Positions 1 to 5,766 of a stretch of 5,766 nt of DNA are shown in pieces. Every line of letters begins with the position of its first letter. Within the stretch, counting starts at the first letter, position 1. The notes beneath the pieces are model-generated. The model was not told where the DNA came from. It saw only the letters and a list, made by a program, of their open reading frames with translations, and searched no databases. Position numbers and translations under genes: made by a program. The DNA lies in contig CAKQPE010000117.1 of assembly GCA_934256695.1 (NCBI GenBank), positions 1 to 5,766 of the forward strand. Direction: 5' to 3'. Source of the DNA: an uncultured Eubacteriales bacterium (GTDB lineage: Bacteria; Bacillota; Clostridia; Lachnospirales; Anaerotignaceae).

Positions 1-643
1 TTACAACATTTATGTCTCTTGTACTGTCAAGAAATACGTCTCTTTTAAAAAAACAAATTCCCTTTTCTTTGCAAAGTTTCTCTCCCTTGCTTTTTCCGCT
101 TGTAACACTGTCTATAAATACAGCATCATGTTCCTTTACTGCGTCAAGTACTGCCGAAAGACAGCTTTCGTTTTCCATTACGGCAGAACCCATATGATTG
201 TTCATTCCTGCTGCACCGTCTGCTGTTTCAAAAGCCTCGTCTACTCTTTTTGCAATTTCTTCACTGCTCATATTTGTAAAAATACCTTTGTCCCCGACCC
301 AGCTTCTTTTTCCCGTTAAGCTTTCCATTGGCATATGTATTATATATTCTTTTCCGGCATTTTTAACTTCTTCCACATTTTCACTTGATTTTTCCGAAAA
401 CGGCATTATAGCTGCCGTAAAAGGAATATCCAATGCAAGCATTTCTTCCGTTCCTTCGCCATTATAGCCAAAATCATCTATTATTATGGCAATATATCCC
501 TTCGGCTTTCCATCGGCAGATGTAAGTATGCTTCTTTTGTCAAAAATACTTCTTTTGCATATAATTACAGCCAAAACAGAAACTACAATTAAAACTGTTT
601 TGGCTGTCTTTTTTATCTGCTTAAAATCTATGCAGGCAAACAT
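1..643 (-). CDS. Divergent polysaccharide deacetylase (YibQ/PF04748-like), membrane-anchored, 3' end cut by window edge
   Basis: Reading leftward from the ATG at 643-641, the frame stays open for 214 codons to the window edge, so the C-terminus is missing. A ribosome binding site (TAAGGTGA, 655-648) supports this start. Residues about 14-29 (TAKTVLIVVSVLAVII), preceded by lysines, form an uncleaved signal anchor or lipid-bilayer helix; the rest would lie outside the membrane. The deacetylase-like domain begins near residue 50 with IAIIIDDFGY (Asp56-Asp57), followed by FTAAIMPF (75-82), the HMPME motif (103-107, His103), GMNNHMGS (146-153, His150), FIDS (176-179) and FxRDVFLD (199-206). These are the hallmark blocks of the divergent polysaccharide deacetylase family, related to NodB-type deacetylases with Asp/His metal ligands. 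The natural substrate is poorly defined for this family; a cell-envelope glycan is an inference. It lies 330 bp beyond thiI on the same strand, separated by repeats, so it probably has its own transcript, although I found no convincing promoter. Confidence 0.88.
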   Translation of the reverse strand, partial: MFACIDFKQIKKTAKTVLIVVSVLAVIICKRSIFDKRSILTSADGKPKGYIAIIIDDFGYNGEGTEEMLALDIPFTAAIMPFSEKSSENVEEVKNAGKEYIIHMPMESLTGKRSWVGDKGIFTNMSSEEIAKRVDEAFETADGAAGMNNHMGSAVMENESCLSAVLDAVKEHDAVFIDSVTSGKSKGEKLCKEKGICFFKRDVFLDSTRDINVV

Positions 644-710
644 TCTATCACCTTAAAAACATATTTACTAAAATATATTTTCAATCCTGCCTTTATATTA
701 CCTAAAGACC

Positions 711-727
711 TTGGGGCTTTGCCCCAA
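711..727. repeat. GC-rich perfect hairpin (TTGGGGC-TTT-GCCCCAA)
   Basis: A perfect 7-bp stem (711-717 with 721-727) and a 3-base loop. It is followed by TCCCCA and another hairpin. The core GGGGCTTTGCCCC, followed by a CCCCAC stretch, is a motif I associate with interspersed intergenic elements in clostridial genomes; that link is recollection, not a search. There is no T-run directly after it on the minus strand, so it is a poor intrinsic terminator on its own. Confidence 0.6.
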
Positions 728-733
728 TCCCCA

Positions 734-753
734 CGATTTTTTGAAAAAAATCG
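734..753. repeat. AT-rich perfect hairpin (CGATTTTTT-GA-AAAAAATCG)
   Basis: A perfect 9-bp inverted repeat (734-742 with 745-753) with a 2-base centre, so in RNA the innermost pairs would open to make a loop. It sits 6 bp from the GC-rich hairpin at 711-727, and the two probably belong to the same repeat element. The stem is mostly A:T pairs, so it would be weak as a terminator stem. Confidence 0.55.
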
Positions 754-768
754 AGTAAAACTTTTATC

Positions 769-791
769 AAAACGCAACTTCATTGCGTTTT
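769..791 (-). terminator. Hairpin, possible rho-independent terminator of the thiI operon
   Basis: AAAACGCAA (769-777) and TTGCGTTTT (783-791) form a perfect 9-bp stem with a CTTCA loop. Flanking CTTTTA (761-766) and TAAAAAG (795-801) can extend the pairing imperfectly. Read leftward, the GC core is followed by TTTTGATAAAAG; read rightward, by TTTTTC. This A-stem-T shape is the most terminator-like structure in the gap and could work in either direction. However, it lies about 180 bp past the thiI stop and its U-tract is short, so the call is tentative; it may simply be part of a repeat element. Confidence 0.3.
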
Positions 792-801
792 TCGTAAAAA
801 G

Positions 802-877
802 CCACTTGCTGTATCGGAAGGTTTTCGCCTTCTCCCTCGTGGAGAAGGTGTCACGTCAGTGACGGATGAGGGGTTTT
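802..877. repeat. Interspersed palindromic repeat, copy A
   Basis: This 76-bp unit begins CCACTTGCTGT and ends GACGGATGAGGGGTTTT. It contains a perfect 8-bp hairpin, CCTTCTCC (828-835) with GGAGAAGG (841-848) around a CTCGT loop, then a 5-bp hairpin, GTCAC (850-854) with GTGAC (859-863). Block by block it matches copy B at 903-968: CCACTTGCYGT at the start, a GG(A/G)-rich hairpin arm running into GAAGGTG, a second dyad, GACGGA, and a final GGGTTTT. The second-dyad sequence differs between copies while the pairing is kept. No coding capacity is apparent. It resembles REP- or MITE-like non-autonomous elements of Clostridia. Confidence 0.7.
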
Positions 878-902
878 ATCCTTATTCATTTCCAGAACCT
901 TC

Positions 903-968
903 CCACTTGCCGTTAAAGCCGTCCCTGAAAGGGAAGGTGGCAAACCGTAGGTTTGACGGAAGGGTTTT
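903..968. repeat. Interspersed palindromic repeat, copy B
   Basis: A 66-bp unit starting CCACTTGCCGT and ending GACGGAAGGGTTTT, in the same orientation as copy A and 25 bp from it. It holds the hairpin CAAACC (941-946) with GGTTTG (950-955), a small CCCT/AGGG hairpin (923-926 with 930-933), and an outer pairing CCGTC (919-923) with GACGG (955-959) that would close both into a three-way junction, using the shared end bases one way or the other. CCTTCCC (898-904), partly outside the unit, can alternatively pair with GGGAAGG (931-937). Its edge lies only 5 bp from the thiI stop codon, so the thiI transcript almost certainly carries it in its 3' untranslated part. Confidence 0.7.
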
Positions 969-973
969 AATAT

Positions 974-2149
974 TTAAAGCTCAAATACTTCTGCTTCATC
1001 AACTGCTTTTTCAATAATTTCACTAAGCTTGTCCAGCTTTGACTCAATCTTGTTTATTACACTTGTCTTTGGCTTTGTCTCCGGATGCTTTGCAACAAAT
1101 ATTGTACAGCAGTCCTCGTAAGGCAGTATTGATGTCTCGTATGTGCCTATAACCCTTGCCTTGTCAACTATCTCCTGCTTGTCCATTCCGCATAAAGGTC
1201 TCATTACAGGCATTGTGCATACGGCATTTATGGCATTCATTCCCTGCATGGTCTGGCTTGCTACCTGTCCCGCACTTTCACCTGTTATCAAACCGTCTGC
1301 ATGGTCTTTGTATGCTATCTTTTCAGCCGCCCTCATCATGGCACGTTTAAGGAATATTGTCAGCTTGTCCTCAGGTACGTTTTCAAGCAGATAAAGCTGT
1401 AACTCCGTAAATTTAACTACATGAAGCTTAAATCCGCCTGTATACATAGCTATTATTTTGGCAAGGTCTTTTACCTTTTCCTTTGCTCTCTCTCCTGTGT
1501 AAGGCGGTGAATGGAAATAAACTCCTTCCACTTCCACACCTCTCTTTGCCATAAGCCATGTGGCAACAGGGCTGTCTATTCCTCCGCTTATTAACGATAC
1601 GGCTTTTCCCGAAGAACCGTAAGGCAGACCGCCGCAGCCTTCAATAAAGTCCGTGTATATATAAGCATCATTTCTTATTTCAACATAAACCGTTGTTTCG
1701 GGATTGTGTATGTCAACCTCAAGTCCTTCAAAGTTATCGTATATATATCCTCCAACCTCTGCCGAAACCTCGTTTGATGTAAGCGGATACTGCTTGTTGC
1801 TTCTCTTTGTAACTACCTTAAATGTCTTTGATTTTCCGTCATAGTTGTCTTTAAGAAATTTAAGTGCCGTTTTCTGCAAATTTTCTATGCTCTGGTCTGT
1901 AACCTTTATTCCGGGACATACGCCAAGTATACCGAATATCCTGTTTACCTTCGGTATCATTGTGCCGAAATTAATCTCTGTTCCTCTGCTTTCAATTATG
2001 AGCCTTCCCTGTTCACGTACTACATAAAAATCCCCGTCAGAGTCTATGTTTTTTCTTATTGTCTCAACAAGCCTTTTTACAAATAACTGCCTGTTGTTTC
2101 CTCGCATTGCAATCTCGCCGTATTTAACCAGCAAAACCCTTTCTTCCAT
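974..2149 (-). CDS. thiI: tRNA uracil 4-sulfurtransferase (tRNA s4U synthase) ThiI, short form without rhodanese domain
   Basis: ThiI uses ATP to activate U8 of tRNA by adenylation and installs sulfur to make 4-thiouridine; in many bacteria it also supplies sulfur for the thiamine thiazole. The 391-residue protein has the N-terminal ferredoxin-like region, a THUMP domain (about 60-165) and a PP-loop ATPase domain with SGGIDSPVA (188-196). Further family blocks are ITGESAGQVASQT (288-300), MRPLCGMDKQEI (316-327) and PYEDCCTIFVAKHP (343-356); Cys347 appears to align with the essential PP-domain cysteine of E. coli ThiI. It ends soon after, so the C-terminal rhodanese domain of the 482-residue E. 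coli protein is absent, as in the approximately 400-residue Bacillus type; this is not a truncation. The start lies 3 bp after the desulfurase stop, with an AGAGG ribosome binding site inside the last codons of that gene, implying coupled translation and direct sulfur delivery from that enzyme. Confidence 0.96.
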   Translation of the reverse strand: MEERVLLVKYGEIAMRGNNRQLFVKRLVETIRKNIDSDGDFYVVREQGRLIIESRGTEINFGTMIPKVNRIFGILGVCPGIKVTDQSIENLQKTALKFLKDNYDGKSKTFKVVTKRSNKQYPLTSNEVSAEVGGYIYDNFEGLEVDIHNPETTVYVEIRNDAYIYTDFIEGCGGLPYGSSGKAVSLISGGIDSPVATWLMAKRGVEVEGVYFHSPPYTGERAKEKVKDLAKIIAMYTGGFKLHVVKFTELQLYLLENVPEDKLTIFLKRAMMRAAEKIAYKDHADGLITGESAGQVASQTMQGMNAINAVCTMPVMRPLCGMDKQEIVDKARVIGTYETSILPYEDCCTIFVAKHPETKPKTSVINKIESKLDKLSEIIEKAVDEAEVFEL

Positions 2150-2152
2150 TTT

Positions 2153-3313
2153 TTACCTCTTTCTGTTAAATCTTCTCAATAATGCCGTCTGTTCTTTCAG
2201 TTTTTCAACGGCATATTCCGCTTCTTCCATAGTGTTGAACTTTGAAAAACTAAGCCTTATTGAGCCTTCTATTTCTTCGTCACTTTTTCCCATTGCGGAA
2301 AGCACACTGCTTCTTACTTTCTTTTTGCTGTTGCAGGCACTTCCGGCAGATACATATATTCCTTCCGCCTCAAGGGCATGAAGAAGGACTTCGCTTCTGA
2401 GACCCATAAATCCTACGTTAAGCACATATGGACTTGCCTTTTCAATGCTGTCTCCGTTTATAAATGTGTTCGGTATTTCCGCAAGAACCCTGTCGGCAAT
2501 GTATTTCTTTATTTCTCTTATCTTTTCGTTGTTTTCTTCAAGATTTTTGTAGCATACCTCAGCGGCTTTTGCTATTGCCACCGCTCCCGCAACGTTTTCC
2601 GTTCCCGGTCTCTGGTTTAACTGCTGACCTCCGCCGTACATTAAAGGCTTCACTTTTAAACCTTTTTTCATGTAAAAAATTCCCGTTCCCCTCGGTGCTC
2701 CGAACTTGTGTCCACTTGCCGAAAGCATATCTATTTTGCTGTTTTTTACATCTATTTTCATTTTTCCGAAAGCCTGTACAGCATCAGCGTGAAGAAGTGT
2801 GTCATTGTTGGCTTCTTTAACAGCCTGTCCTATTTTTTCTATATCCTGAACCGTACCTGTTTCGTTGTTTGCCAAAATAACACTTACCAGTATAGTGTCT
2901 TTTCTTATTTTGCTCTTTAATTCTTCAATATCAATGTATCCTTTGTCATCAACACCGATTTTTTCAATCTCAAAACCTTCTTCTTTCAGTGCCTCCAAAG
3001 GAAGATTTATGGCAGGGTGTTCCGTATTTGTTGTTATAATGTGCTTTCCGCTTCTTTTGTATCCGTAAGCCGTACCGAATATTGCCCAGTTGTCGCCTTC
3101 CGTTCCGCCTGATGTAAAATAAATCTCACTTGGCTCGGCATTTATAATCCTTGCAATATCCTCCTGTGACTTTTTTAATACATTTCCGGCTTCTATTCCC
3201 AATATGCTTGCAGAGCTTGGGTTTCCATACACCTCAGTCATTGCCTTTACCATTGTTTCAACTGCTTCCGGCAATACCTTTCCTGTGGCAGCACTGTCAA
3301 AATAAACTTCCAT
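2153..3313 (-). CDS. Cysteine desulfurase, IscS/NifS family (NifZ-like partner of ThiI)
   Basis: A pyridoxal-phosphate enzyme of the class V aminotransferase fold that converts cysteine to alanine and holds the released sulfur as a persulfide. The 386 residues are full length for the family. Visible motifs are the N-terminal FDSAAT (5-10), TSGGTEGDN (67-75), TEHPA with His99 stacking on the cofactor, LANNETGT (147-154), HADAVQAFGK with Asp177 (175-184), SASGHKFGAPRG with the Schiff-base Lys203 (198-209), RPGTEN (235-240), and SAGSACNS with the catalytic Cys327 (322-329). A ribosome binding site (AAGGAAGG) precedes the ATG. Its stop is 3 bp from thiI, the arrangement of Bacillus nifZ-thiI, where a dedicated desulfurase passes sulfur directly to ThiI. 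That partnership is the likely role here; a wider role in Fe-S cluster assembly cannot be excluded, since no iscU, sufU or other scaffold gene is in view. Confidence 0.94.
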   Translation of the reverse strand: MEVYFDSAATGKVLPEAVETMVKAMTEVYGNPSSASILGIEAGNVLKKSQEDIARIINAEPSEIYFTSGGTEGDNWAIFGTAYGYKRSGKHIITTNTEHPAINLPLEALKEEGFEIEKIGVDDKGYIDIEELKSKIRKDTILVSVILANNETGTVQDIEKIGQAVKEANNDTLLHADAVQAFGKMKIDVKNSKIDMLSASGHKFGAPRGTGIFYMKKGLKVKPLMYGGGQQLNQRPGTENVAGAVAIAKAAEVCYKNLEENNEKIREIKKYIADRVLAEIPNTFINGDSIEKASPYVLNVGFMGLRSEVLLHALEAEGIYVSAGSACNSKKKVRSSVLSAMGKSDEEIEGSIRLSFSKFNTMEEAEYAVEKLKEQTALLRRFNRKR

Positions 3314-3326
3314 CTATTATCCTTCC

Positions 3327-4058
3327 TTAACCTAATTCATATAAAACTATGGCAGACGTAACTATTCCCGCCGTTTCTGTTCTCAGTATTCGTTTTCCCA
3401 GAGTAACGGACATAACTCCGTTTTCAACGGCAAATTCAATTTCCTTTGTATCAAATCCGCCTTCCGGACCTATAAATATTCCTATATTCTCAGCCTTGGA
3501 ATTTTTAACAAATTCCTTCAATCCTCTGTCCTTTTCGTTTTCGTAAGGAATAATTGCTTCTCCGTTTTTTACGGCTTCTTCTATGGCATCTTTAAATTTC
3601 ATAGGTCTTTCTACCGCAGGTATTATTCCTCTGCCGCTTTGTTTCGCCGCCGATTCCGCAATTTTCTGCCATCTTTCCGTTTTTTTGTCCTCTTTTGCAC
3701 CTTTTTCTATTTTTACAACAGCTCTCTCCGTTATAACAGGCACAATTCGGCATACGCCTATTTCAACACATTTCTGTATTATAAGCTCCATTTTGTCGCT
3801 TTTAGGCAATCCCTGATAAAGTGTTATTTTTGTTTTCGGCTCGCTTTCGCTTTTTGTTGTTTCTTCTATCTTTGCTTTAAGACAGTTCTTGCCTGTTTCA
3901 CATATTCGGCATAAATAATCGTTGCTCTGTCCGTCACATATTGTAAGCGTGTCACCTATTTCCATTCGCATTACGTTTAATATATGCTTTGCTTCGTCAG
4001 AAAAAATCTCAATAAATCCGTCTTTTATGTTCTCCGGCTCGGTAAAATATTTAGGCAT
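3327..4058 (-). CDS. rsmE: 16S rRNA (uracil(1498)-N(3))-methyltransferase RsmE
   Basis: RsmE methylates N3 of U1498 in 16S rRNA, near the decoding site, using S-adenosylmethionine, and acts on the assembled small subunit. The 243-residue length is normal. Residues about 1-70 form the PUA-like RNA-binding domain, with the typical EAKHILNVMRMEIGD stretch (22-36). The SPOUT trefoil-knot methyltransferase domain follows: KSDKMELIIQKCVEIGV (86-102), ERWQKIAESAAKQSGRG (128-144), IGPEGGF (196-202) and the C-terminal LGKRILRTETA (220-230), which builds the knot and cofactor pocket. The start is set by AAGGAG (4070-4065), which overlaps the prmA stop codon, 10 bp away; the prmA-rsmE pair is a widely conserved neighbourhood in Bacillota. 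The next gene, the cysteine desulfurase, begins 13 bp downstream. Confidence 0.96.
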   Translation of the reverse strand: MPKYFTEPENIKDGFIEIFSDEAKHILNVMRMEIGDTLTICDGQSNDYLCRICETGKNCLKAKIEETTKSESEPKTKITLYQGLPKSDKMELIIQKCVEIGVCRIVPVITERAVVKIEKGAKEDKKTERWQKIAESAAKQSGRGIIPAVERPMKFKDAIEEAVKNGEAIIPYENEKDRGLKEFVKNSKAENIGIFIGPEGGFDTKEIEFAVENGVMSVTLGKRILRTETAGIVTSAIVLYELG

Positions 4059-4068
4059 TGCTTTCTCC

Positions 4069-5043
4069 TTATTTAAGTCTGCTTGCTATTGCACACCAGT
4101 CTTTTCTTCTTGTTATTTCAAGAACCTCAAATCCGTTTTTGCCAAGTGCCTCTGTTACGTCGTCAAGTCTTTCGGCTATAATTCCGGAACAGATAAACAT
4201 TCCCTTATCTTTAATAAAATCCGGAACCATTGCGGAAAGCGGAATTACTATGTCAGCTACAATATTTGCAAAAGCCGCATCATATTTCTTTCCGCAGAAC
4301 TGTTTCTTTAAATTATCGTCATTAAGTATGTCTCCGGCAAATACTTCGTACTTGTCACCGGAAATGCTGTTTAAATCCGCATTCTGTTTAACTATTTCCA
4401 CAGCATTAGGGTCTATATCCACAGCAGATGCAAAGTCTGCTCCCATAAGTATTGCAGCTATGGCAAGTATACCGCTTCCGCAGCCTATGTCGGCTACCTT
4501 GTCACCTTCTTTTACATATTTTTCTATAAACTCAATACAGCCCTGTGTTGTCTCGTGAGAGCCTGTACCGAAAATATGGCCCGGGTCAATGTTAAGTATT
4601 TTCTTTCCTTCCTCTGCTTCACATTCTTCCCATGACGGTTTAATTATTATTTTGTCACCTACAGGGAACGGTTTGAAATATTTCTTCCAGTTGTTCGCCC
4701 AGTCTTCTTCTTTTACATTCTTTATTGTTACTTCAAAACTTCCGAGATCGAATTCAGTTTCTTCTTCCTTTGTTCTTTTAAGTCCCGCTTTTATGGCATT
4801 AAGTGTTTCTATTCCACTGGCATTGTCTGTTACAAAGAATGTAATGCCGTTTTTCTGTCCCTGCTTCTGTTTCATAAGCTCGTCATCAATGTAATCCCAC
4901 TGTCTGTTAGGGTCTTTCATAAATTCGTCAAAGTCCCTTGAGTCCTCTACCATTATTCCTGTAACACCGTTTGCATATACAACACCGCTTGCTATTTCTA
5001 TTCCTGTCTCGCTTGTTTCCACAAATACTTCCAAAAAGTCCAT
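4069..5043 (-). CDS. prmA: Ribosomal protein L11 methyltransferase PrmA
   Basis: PrmA transfers methyl groups from S-adenosylmethionine to amino groups of ribosomal protein L11 (uL11) in the cytoplasm. The 324-residue product has the small N-terminal substrate-recognition domain (about 1-105), the linker signature DWANNWKKYFKPFPVG (114-129) and a class I Rossmann methyltransferase domain. In the latter, DPGHIFGTGSHETTQ (153-167) is the PrmA family signature, VADIGCGSGILAIAA (183-197) is motif I, VDIDPNAVE (208-216) holds the acidic ribose-binding residues, and ANIVADIVIPL (259-269) is motif IV. The end, RRKDWCAIASRLK, is typical of the family. A strong GGAGGA ribosome binding site lies in the 15-bp gap after the upstream gene's stop and fixes the ATG at 5043. 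The sequence shows no sign of damage. Confidence 0.97.
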   Translation of the reverse strand: MDFLEVFVETSETGIEIASGVVYANGVTGIMVEDSRDFDEFMKDPNRQWDYIDDELMKQKQGQKNGITFFVTDNASGIETLNAIKAGLKRTKEEETEFDLGSFEVTIKNVKEEDWANNWKKYFKPFPVGDKIIIKPSWEECEAEEGKKILNIDPGHIFGTGSHETTQGCIEFIEKYVKEGDKVADIGCGSGILAIAAILMGADFASAVDIDPNAVEIVKQNADLNSISGDKYEVFAGDILNDDNLKKQFCGKKYDAAFANIVADIVIPLSAMVPDFIKDKGMFICSGIIAERLDDVTEALGKNGFEVLEITRRKDWCAIASRLK

Positions 5044-5058
5044 TTTCCAATTCCTCCG

Positions 5059-5745
5059 TTATATATTTTTAAGTTCCTTTGCCCGTTCTTTGCTTTCTTT
5101 GCTCACTCTTAAAGACTGGCGTATTTTGCTTACCGTTTTGTTTATTGTCTCCTTGGGCAGTTTTCCGCTTTTCACTGCCGTGTATGTCTTTTCCTCGAAT
5201 TTTACATAGCATACACTTAATGCCCATGCCACAGCCATGCTTACATAAAATCTGCTGTCATATATATTGTTCAACATTTTCAGTATTTCGTCAATATGCT
5301 TTTCGTCAATAAAATCGGATAATATCAAAACCACACCGAATCTTTTCTCAAACTCGCCGTCTTTTTCGATGTATTTCTTTGCAAATTCAAAAACCGTTTC
5401 ACTTTCGCCTTTCTTAAACTTAAATGCACAGGCTGTCATATCGCATACTGCCCAATTATCAATCTTTTCGATAAATTTTTCAAGCATAAAAAGTCTTTTT
5501 TCGATTTCTTCCTTTGCATAACCTATTATAAGCCCCTGTACCAGTTTTTCTTCATACAGTTCATCTGTGCATTTTTCAAAAAACTCCGTATAATTTTCCT
5601 TTGCTTCTTTTTTGGCAAATACCTTCAGCACAGGAGTCCTTACTCCTGCATTTTTGCCTATATTAGGTGTAAGTTTTCTGGAAAACTCTCTGTATTTTTC
5701 ATCTGCATTATTCCTAATCAGTTCTTCAAAATCCGCATACGACAT
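5059..5745 (-). CDS. DNA alkylation repair protein, AlkD-like HEAT-repeat family
   Basis: This 228-residue, helix-rich protein matches the DNA alkylation repair enzyme family (PF08713), whose Bacillus cereus member AlkD is a glycosylase that removes N3- and N7-alkylpurines without flipping the base. Visible family blocks are GVRTPVLKVFAK (34-45), EEKLVQGLIIGYAK (65-78), IDNWAVCDMTA (95-105), EKRFGVVLILSDFID (133-147) and RFYVSMAVAWALS (165-177). Trp98 and Asp102 keep the spacing of the AlkD catalytic pair Trp109/Asp113, and Arg135 is a candidate for Arg148; this alignment is by eye. The C-terminus is lysine- and arginine-rich. AGGAGAG, 4-5 bp before the ATG, supports the start. Only 21 bp of upstream sequence is in view, so the operon promoter is probably outside. 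Many clostridial relatives have never been tested, so glycosylase activity is inferred. Confidence 0.87.
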   Translation of the reverse strand: MSYADFEELIRNNADEKYREFSRKLTPNIGKNAGVRTPVLKVFAKKEAKENYTEFFEKCTDELYEEKLVQGLIIGYAKEEIEKRLFMLEKFIEKIDNWAVCDMTACAFKFKKGESETVFEFAKKYIEKDGEFEKRFGVVLILSDFIDEKHIDEILKMLNNIYDSRFYVSMAVAWALSVCYVKFEEKTYTAVKSGKLPKETINKTVSKIRQSLRVSKESKERAKELKNI

Positions 5746-5766
5746 TTTTCTCTCCTATTTTAAGAC

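Larger units (their letters stand above)
644..973. other. Non-coding intergenic region rich in palindromic repeats
   Basis: This 330-bp gap separates the thiI stop from the deacetylase start and contains no credible gene on either strand. From right to left it holds repeat copy B, repeat copy A, three further hairpins and an AT-rich leader (about 644-710) in front of the deacetylase. The leader contains a TTGAAA (684-679) that resembles a -35 box, but the best matching -10 would place the transcription start on top of the ribosome binding site, so I do not call a promoter. No riboswitch or T-box architecture is recognisable. Confidence 0.75.

Noticed and set aside
12..467. Plus-strand frames of 61-89 codons at the left edge
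   Set aside because: They lie antisense to the partial deacetylase, whose minus-strand translation shows conserved catalytic motifs.
644..710. Promoter for the deacetylase based on TTGAAA at 684-679
   Set aside because: The best -10 match (TATGTT, 663-658) has 15-bp spacing and would put the start of the transcript at or past the ribosome binding site.
802..968. CRISPR array
   Set aside because: There are only two diverged units of unequal length (76 and 66 bp) with internal dyads, no regular spacer pattern and no cas gene in the window.
974..1000. ThiI as a truncated gene because it lacks the rhodanese domain
   Set aside because: The protein ends at the normal place for Bacillus-type ThiI of about 400 residues, and the downstream DNA is repeat sequence with no remnant of a rhodanese coding region.
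2150..2152. TPP riboswitch or separate promoter ahead of thiI
   Set aside because: There are only 3 bp between the desulfurase stop and the thiI start, and the surrounding sequence is coding, so there is no room for a leader element.
2046..2820. Several plus-strand open frames opposite the desulfurase and the thiI start (80-118 codons)
   Set aside because: They are rich in Phe, Ser, Leu and Cys, as expected from reading the complement of AT-rich coding DNA. None has a recognisable domain.
4058..4558. 166-codon plus-strand open frame opposite prmA
   Set aside because: It is antisense to a gene with unmistakable PrmA motifs, has a low-complexity Ser/Pro/Leu-rich composition typical of shadow frames, and has no family resemblance.

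Overview
The window is about 5.8 kb of AT-rich, densely packed chromosomal DNA with every supported gene on the minus strand. The protein families, the strong GGAGG-type ribosome binding sites, the short rhodanese-less ThiI paired with a cysteine desulfurase, and the style of the intergenic repeats all point to a Gram-positive, low-GC Bacillota of the class Clostridia (a gut-type Lachnospiraceae/Eubacteriales relative is my best guess). The species cannot be told from this window.

Right to left, which is the direction of transcription: a DNA alkylation repair (AlkD-like HEAT-repeat) protein (5745-5059); prmA, the ribosomal protein L11 methyltransferase (5043-4069); rsmE, the 16S rRNA m3U1498 methyltransferase (4058-3327); an IscS/NifS-family cysteine desulfurase (3313-2153); and thiI, the tRNA 4-thiouridine synthase (2149-974). 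Gaps are only 15, 10, 13 and 3 bp, and each gene has its own ribosome binding site at or across the preceding stop codon, so the five genes look like one transcription unit that starts beyond the right edge. The theme is maintenance and modification of the translation machinery: PrmA and RsmE both act on the ribosome using S-adenosylmethionine, and the desulfurase and ThiI form a sulfur relay for tRNA s4U. The AlkD-like gene fits more loosely, as a nucleic-acid damage function.

From 973 to 644 there is a 330-bp non-coding stretch packed with dyad symmetry. It holds two diverged copies of one 66-76 bp repeat (802-877 and 903-968), preceded by three hairpins (711-727, 734-753, 769-791). These look like small interspersed palindromic elements of the type common in clostridial genomes, parked after the operon's last gene; one hairpin may serve as the terminator.

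From 643 to the left edge runs a sixth minus-strand gene, cut by the window end: a membrane-anchored divergent polysaccharide deacetylase (YibQ/PF04748 type), with 214 residues visible and no stop.

I see no undescribed multi-gene system here. The genes are ordinary conserved housekeeping genes; the part most worth a second look is the intergenic repeat cluster.
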